6,065 nucleotides of DNA, from positions 11,027 to 17,091 of the forward strand of contig DBAE01000107.1 of assembly GCA_002291495.1 (NCBI GenBank), in the 5' to 3' direction. This stretch comes from Bacteriovoracaceae bacterium UBA1018. GTDB lineage: Bacteria > Bdellovibrionota > UBA1018. The position numbers were made by a program, and so were the translations under genes. Under the pieces are notes generated by a model. That model was not told where the DNA came from. It did not search any database and saw only the letters and a program-made list of their open reading frames with translations. Below are positions 4,777 to 6,065 of this stretch, in pieces. Within the stretch, counting starts at the first letter, position 1. Each line of letters begins with the position of its first letter.

Positions 4777-5931
4777 TTAGTTTGCACCTCCTTGTTCCAT
4801 TCTCTCCGAAGTTAAACCATTTGGAAAGCCGGAATCATTTGCCGAGTTGCTAGGCATTTGTGGAGTAATTTGTGGCGCAGACTGTGGCGTAGTTTGAGTT
4901 TGAGCTGGAGCAGACGCCACTTGTGGTGCCATCTTCGGCATCGCAGCTGCGGGAGCATCAATGTTTGAAGAGCCTATGCCCTTTTCAAAAGTAAAAAAGT
5001 TTTGCTTGGGTTGACCTACTGGCGATTGTCCAACAGGCGTGACCGCTACCGATCCACTACCAGCAGCGTTACCCAAAGCCGCGTTCATAGGGATGGCTCC
5101 TGGGATCATTCCGGAAGGATCACTATCCACCCGAACGATATTTCGCATCGTCACTTTATCCGGACGGTTGATATCGCCGACTAAGAAGACTGCTTCACTA
5201 CCCTCAAAGCTGACACCAACCACTTTGGCTTGGCCTTTATTACTCATTGGAATCGAAGCACCGCGATCATCCTTAGCTTCTACGCGATACATGTAGTTTC
5301 CGGATTTGGCAGGCAGCGTGTTGCTCTTAAGTCCATCCCAACTAAAGGTGTTCTCGCCTTGCTTTAACTCCCCTAGTTCTTTTTCAAGGACAGTCTCGCC
5401 GGTATCTGCAATCACAGTGACATGAACTTCTTTTGCGTCTCTTGGTAATGCAAAGTTCAGTGACTCATTTTGTCCTTCAGTATGTGGAAAACGTTCACGA
5501 TCAATGGTGACGGTCTTTCCGATCATGTTAGTCATTGCCAATCGCTCTAGCGGCTGGTTTTGGCTCGCCATTTTGCCCATGGATTGATTCAAATTTTGTA
5601 ATTGTTCAACCGAAGTAAACTGCGCAATTTGTTGCGCCATTTGTTCTGCGTTGAACGGCTTTGTCGGATCTTGATGCTTCATCTGAGTCATCATGATCTT
5701 AAGGAAGTCATCCTTACCGAGAGTCTTTTTGATCTCACGTGGCTTATCAGCTTTGGCACCGTACTTGGCTTGGACTTGTTTCCAGACGTCACCAAACTGA
5801 GCTTCCTTAGCGGAAGCTTTGGCGTCTTTATCTTGCGAAAGGAGACCGCCCGAGCCACCTGGCCCCTGAAGTGCGGTATCAACCGCTACTCCGGCAGAGT
5901 TTCCTTTATTTCCAAATCCAACACCTTGCAT
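4777..5931 (-). CDS. flgD: Flagellar hook cap / basal-body rod modification protein FlgD, with extended termini
   Basis: FlgD caps the growing hook and scaffolds FlgE assembly, then is discarded (family knowledge). The product is 384 residues, against roughly 220-260 for typical FlgD. Residues 1-70 are a Gly/Lys-rich N-terminal extension. The diagnostic FlgD motif runs from 71 to 118: LGKDDFLKIMMTQMKHQDPT, then KPFNAEQMAQQIAQFTSVEQ and LQNLNQSM. Residues 135-255 hold the Ig-like and Tudor-like core (MIGKTVTIDR, VHVTVIADTGETVLEKELGE, GENTFSWDGLKSNTLPAKSG, NYMYRVEAKDDRG, FEGSEAVFLVGD). Residues 270-384 are a low-complexity Pro/Gln/Ala/Ser tail. The ATG at 5929-5931 has AGAGGA at 5936-5941 as ribosome-binding site, a rather close spacing of four bases. 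It starts only 34 bases after the fliK terminator and is directly followed by the TIGR02530 gene. Confidence 0.95.
   Translation of the reverse strand: MQGVGFGNKGNSAGVAVDTALQGPGGSGGLLSQDKDAKASAKEAQFGDVWKQVQAKYGAKADKPREIKKTLGKDDFLKIMMTQMKHQDPTKPFNAEQMAQQIAQFTSVEQLQNLNQSMGKMASQNQPLERLAMTNMIGKTVTIDRERFPHTEGQNESLNFALPRDAKEVHVTVIADTGETVLEKELGELKQGENTFSWDGLKSNTLPAKSGNYMYRVEAKDDRGASIPMSNKGQAKVVGVSFEGSEAVFLVGDINRPDKVTMRNIVRVDSDPSGMIPGAIPMNAALGNAAGSGSVAVTPVGQSPVGQPKQNFFTFEKGIGSSNIDAPAAAMPKMAPQVASAPAQTQTTPQSAPQITPQMPSNSANDSGFPNGLTSERMEQGGAN
4785..4791 (-). promoter_or_regulatory. Ribosome-binding site of the TIGR02530 gene, inside the flgD coding sequence
   Basis: GGAGGTG lies eight bases before the ATG at 4776 and codes for the penultimate Gly-Gly of FlgD. 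Its strength fixes the start of the downstream gene and supports coupled translation. Confidence 0.75.
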
Positions 5932-5965
5932 TTAGTCCTCTGTTACTTCTATTTACTACCTATTT

Positions 5966-6000
5966 AAAAAGTGCCTGGGAGATCATCGACCCCCCAGGCA
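5966..6000 (-). terminator. Rho-independent terminator between fliK and flgD
   Basis: On the minus strand TGCCTGGG (6000-5993) pairs perfectly with CCCAGGCA (5979-5972). The stem can extend inward through GGGTC/GATCT with G-U wobbles to a three-base loop. One base later comes TTTTT (5970-5966). It starts 13 bases after the stop of the upstream gene and leaves only 34 bases before the flgD start codon. Confidence 0.87.
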
Positions 6001-6013
6001 AATCATTTTACTT

Positions 6014-6065
6014 TTACGCCATCAAATCGACTCGACCGCTAGCGCTTGCATTCATCGAACGGCTT
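6014..6065 (-). CDS. fliK: C-terminal end of the gene upstream of flgD, probably FliK (hook-length control)
   Basis: Only the last 16 codons and TAA are inside the window. The other two minus-strand frames are closed by TAG and TGA in this stretch, and the remaining one ends SRSMNASASGRVDLMA. The stop at 6014-6016 lies 13 bases before a strong terminator, as expected for a real gene end. The fliK name comes from position (fliK normally precedes flgD) and from the short hydrophobic RVDL-type end seen in FliK proteins; the fragment is too short for identification from sequence. FliK is the secreted ruler that sets hook length and switches export specificity. Confidence 0.55.
   Translation of the reverse strand, partial: SRSMNASASGRVDLMA

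Noticed and set aside
5602..5967. 121-codon plus-strand frame opposite flgD
   Set aside because: It covers the most conserved flgD motif in antisense and shows no recognisable protein features.
1..6065. Mobile element, tRNA, CRISPR array or defence system
   Set aside because: No transposase or integrase frames, terminal repeats, regularly spaced repeats or tRNA-like folds were seen; the window is filled by a continuous flagellar cluster.

Overview
The window is one block of a flagellar gene cluster, and every gene reads on the minus strand, so transcription runs from base 6065 towards base 1. In transcription order it holds the 3' end of a probable fliK (hook-length control), flgD (hook cap), a small 'flagellar operon protein' of the TIGR02530 type, flgE (hook), fliL (stator-associated membrane protein), fliM and fliN (C-ring switch), and the first 156 codons of a probable fliO (export-apparatus assembly).

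The order fliK-flgD-TIGR02530-flgE-fliL-fliM-fliN-fliO is the classical non-enteric layout, also known in Firmicutes and several delta-proteobacterial lineages. Here flbD and motAB, which often sit between flgE and fliL, are absent. The moderate GC content, the Sec signal peptide on FliO, and the general protein style suggest a Gram-negative bacterium of the Bdellovibrio/delta-proteobacterial kind. That placement is inference; no marker gene in the window proves it.

The block appears to be split into three transcription segments. A strong intrinsic terminator follows fliK (5966-6000), and another follows flgE (2746-2786). Between them lie flgD and the TIGR02530 gene, which abut as TAA|ATG, then a 245-bp untranslated stretch, then flgE. 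After the second terminator come fliL, a 99-bp gap, and the tightly packed fliM-fliN-fliO, where gaps are 12 and 15 bases and the fliN ribosome-binding site overlaps the fliM stop. The segments match hook construction (length ruler, cap, hook) and then stator/switch/export functions.

No mobile element, RNA gene, CRISPR array or unknown multi-gene system was seen. The points that depart from textbook flagellar genes are a histidine/glycine-rich repeat linker in FliL, a FlgD with long low-complexity extensions at both ends, a structured leader in front of flgE whose ribosome-binding site lies in a hairpin loop, a FliO with a periplasmic AMIN-like domain, and the internal terminators that leave little room for downstream promoters.
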